Below are positions 62,457 through 64,000 of a stretch of 64,000 nt of DNA, in pieces. This DNA comes from Aulostomus chinensis (lineage: Eukaryota > Chordata > Actinopteri > Syngnathiformes > Aulostomidae). The notes under the pieces were generated by a model. The model worked only from the letters and a program-made list of their open reading frames with translations, was not told the DNA's origin and made no database searches. The stretch lies in assembly GCA_037954235.1 (NCBI GenBank), contig JBBMOA010000049.1, positions 1 through 64,000 of the forward strand, given 5' to 3'. The stretch's first letter is position 1. The number at the start of each line of letters is the position of its first letter. The position numbers were made by a program, and so were the translations under genes.

Positions 62457-64000
62457 TTGTTCAAAGTGAGTTTTCAGTCAAGTTTCAACCTGAAAGCATA
62501 GAAAGATGCATAAACTTGAAGTTACAGCTTGATTTCAGTGAGTTTTCATCAAAATACAGGAGTTCTGAATGAAGTGTTCATTTCGGCCGTCTCTCGCTGA
62601 GAAAATGCTATTTGTGACTTGCGACACAGAACAGCCATAACTTTTGTTCAAAGTGAGTTTTCAGTCAAGTTTCAACCTGAAAGCATAGAAAGATGCATAA
62701 ACTTGAAGTTACAGCTTGATTTCAGTGAGTTTTCATCAAAATACAGGAGTTCTGCATGAAGTGTTCATTTTGGCCTTCTCTCGCTGAGAAAACGCTATTT
62801 GTGACCTGCGACACAGAACAGCCGTAACTTTTGTTCAAAGTGAGTTTTCTGTCAAGTTTCAACCTGAAAGCATAGAAAGATGCATAAACTTGAAGTTACA
62901 GCTTGATTTCAGTGAGTTTTCATCAAAATACAGGAGTTCTGCATGAAGTGTTCATTTTGGCCTTCTCTCGCTGAGAAAACACTATTTGTGACCTGTGATA
63001 CAAAAATGCCATAACTTTTGTTCAAAGTGAGTTTTCAGTCAAGTTTCAACCTGAAAGCATAGAAAGATGCATAATCTTGAAGTTACAGCTTGATTTCAGT
63101 GAGTTTTCATCAAAATACAGGAGTTCTGCATGAAGTGTTCATTTTAGCCTTCTCTCGCTGAGAAAACACTATTTGTGACCTGTGATACAAAAATGCCATA
63201 ACTTTTGTTCAAAGTGAGTTTTCAGTCAAGTTTCAACCTGAAAGCATAGAAAGATGCATAAACTTGAAGTTACAGCTTGATTTCAGTGAGTTTTCATCAA
63301 AATACAGGTTTGCTGCATGAAGTGTTCATTTTGGCCTTCTCTCGCTGAGAAAACACTATTTGTGACCTGTTATACAAAAATGCCATAACTTTTGTTCAAA
63401 GTGAGTTTTCAGTCAAGTTTCAACCTGAAAGCATAGAAAGATGCATAAACTTGAAGTTACAGCTTGATTTCAGTGAGTTTTCATCAAAATACAGGAGTTC
63501 TGCATGAAGTGTTCTTTTTGGCCTTCTCTCGCTGAGAAAACACTATTTGTGACCTGTGATACAAAAATGCCATAACTTTTGTTCAAAGTGAGTTTTCAGT
63601 CAAGTTTCAACCTGAAAGCATAGAAAGATGCATAAACTTGAAGTTACAGCTTGATTTCAGTGAGTTTTCATCAAAATACAGGAGTTCTGCATGAAGTGTT
63701 CATTTTGGCCTTGTCTCGCTGAGAAAACACTATTTGTGACCTGCGACACAGAACAGCCATAACTTTTGTTCAAAGTGAGTTTTCAGTCAAGTTTCAACCT
63801 GAAAGCATAGAAAGATGCACAAACTTGAAGTTACAGCTTGATTTCAGTGAGTTTTCATCAAAATACAGGAGTTCTGCATGAAGTGTTCATTTTGGCCTTC
63901 TCTCGCTGAGAAAACACTATTTGTGACCTGTGAAACAAAAATGCCATAACTTTTGTTCAAAGTGAGTTTTCAGTCAAGTTTCAACCTGAAAGCATAGAAA
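62457..64000. repeat. C-to-C higher-order unit, cut by the window end
   Basis: C (62,607), B1 (62,794), 'aatcttg' (63,072), 'gttatac' (63,369), 'ttctttttgg' (63,513) and a B2/A hybrid (near 63,732) are followed directly by 'gcacaaac' (63,819) and 'gaaacaaaa' (63,933). In the 42-49 kb units two more A monomers stand between B2 and 'gcacaaac' (464 bp against about 89 bp), so two monomers are missing here, at the hybrid monomer. The last monomer (63,953-64,000) is truncated by the window. Confidence 0.83.

Larger units (their letters stand above)
1..64000. repeat. 187-bp satellite DNA array (about 342 tandem monomers)
   Basis: The same 187-bp unit recurs from the first to the last base. For example, the 'ttgttcaaag' anchor is at 1, 188, 375, 562 and 749, and the last copy starts at 63,953. 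This gives 342 full monomers plus 48 bp, all in one orientation and with no insertion of other DNA. The common monomer is about 36% GC by hand count. It contains one CpG (offset 139-140), an ATGCAT palindrome (50-55) and a 12-base internal duplication. Monomers differ mostly by a few shared substitutions, so they fall into discrete types (A, B1, B2, C, D) arranged in higher-order repeats. Because 187 is not a multiple of 3, reading frame shifts every monomer and no long ORF can form. Both ends of the window lie inside the array, so its true extent is unknown. Family knowledge: such arrays form centromeric, pericentromeric or subtelomeric heterochromatin in eukaryotes. Which applies here is not visible. 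No gene or non-repeat stretch was seen anywhere. Confidence 0.99.

Noticed and set aside
1..64000. CRISPR array
   Set aside because: The repeats are 187 bp, directly adjacent and have no unique spacers. Variation is scattered substitution shared among copies.
1..64000. CENP-B box
   Set aside because: The box needs two CpG-containing cores about 9 bp apart. Type A has one CpG per monomer, and the B CpGs at 150 and 166 have the wrong spacing and flanks.
1..64000. Transposon, retrotransposon or rDNA/5S origin within the window
   Set aside because: No terminal repeats, target-site duplications, reverse transcriptase or transposase frames, or recognisable rRNA sequence interrupt the 187-bp period. 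A distant transposon ancestry of the monomer cannot be tested from this window.

Overview
The whole 64 kb window is one uninterrupted head-to-tail array of an AT-rich satellite DNA with a 187-bp monomer. Counting phase from base 1, there are 342 complete monomers (1-63,952) and a 48-bp partial one (63,953-64,000). All are in the same orientation. Six single-base indels that I could see (four losses, two gains) account exactly for the net 2-bp shift between the ideal and observed phase at the right end. Nothing else fits in the window: I see no gene, RNA gene, transposon, spacer, inversion or flanking unique DNA. This is a eukaryotic genome, because a large satellite array with a nucleosome-scale monomer and nested higher-order repeats is typical of centromeric, pericentromeric or other constitutive heterochromatin. 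The sequence alone does not name the species or decide between plant and animal.

The common monomer (type A) is about 36% GC by hand count and has a single CpG at offset 139-140. Several diagnostic variants recur. B carries G at 151 and a changed block at 166-177, so it has CpG at 150-151 and 166-167. It exists as B1, where the next monomer has T at offset 20, and B2, which has a G change upstream in the 'tgtctcgc' motif and A at offset 20 of the next monomer. C has TG at 150-151 and T at 163, and usually T in place of G at offset 3. D has 'gataga' and 'atacc' near the 3' end. A/B hybrid monomers mark past exchange.

Layout. From 1 to about 25.4 kb, A monomers are interspersed with B at irregular spacing, C is absent, and all six detected indels lie here. 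This part contains local multimer duplications: a 5-mer near 3.6-4.8 kb, a 6-mer at 6.6-8.9 kb, and a 7-mer at 9.3-11.9 kb with a truncated relative at 13.8 kb. From about 25.4 kb to the end, C appears (26 copies) and the array becomes a nested higher-order repeat. It has a 17-monomer (3,179 bp) tandem duplication at 28.6-34.9 kb, 3-monomer (561 bp) and 4-monomer (748 bp) modules, and a C-to-C super-repeat with the same marker order but 20, 18, 11 and 21 monomers in successive copies (38.7-51.8 kb). Shortened relatives of it lie at 57.2 and 62.5 kb.

No genes act together here. Any function would be structural: positioning nucleosomes, forming heterochromatin, or serving as centromeric chromatin. 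That is inference; the sequence shows only the repeat architecture. The three 76-codon reading frames in the window are by-products of the repeat and are not annotated as genes.
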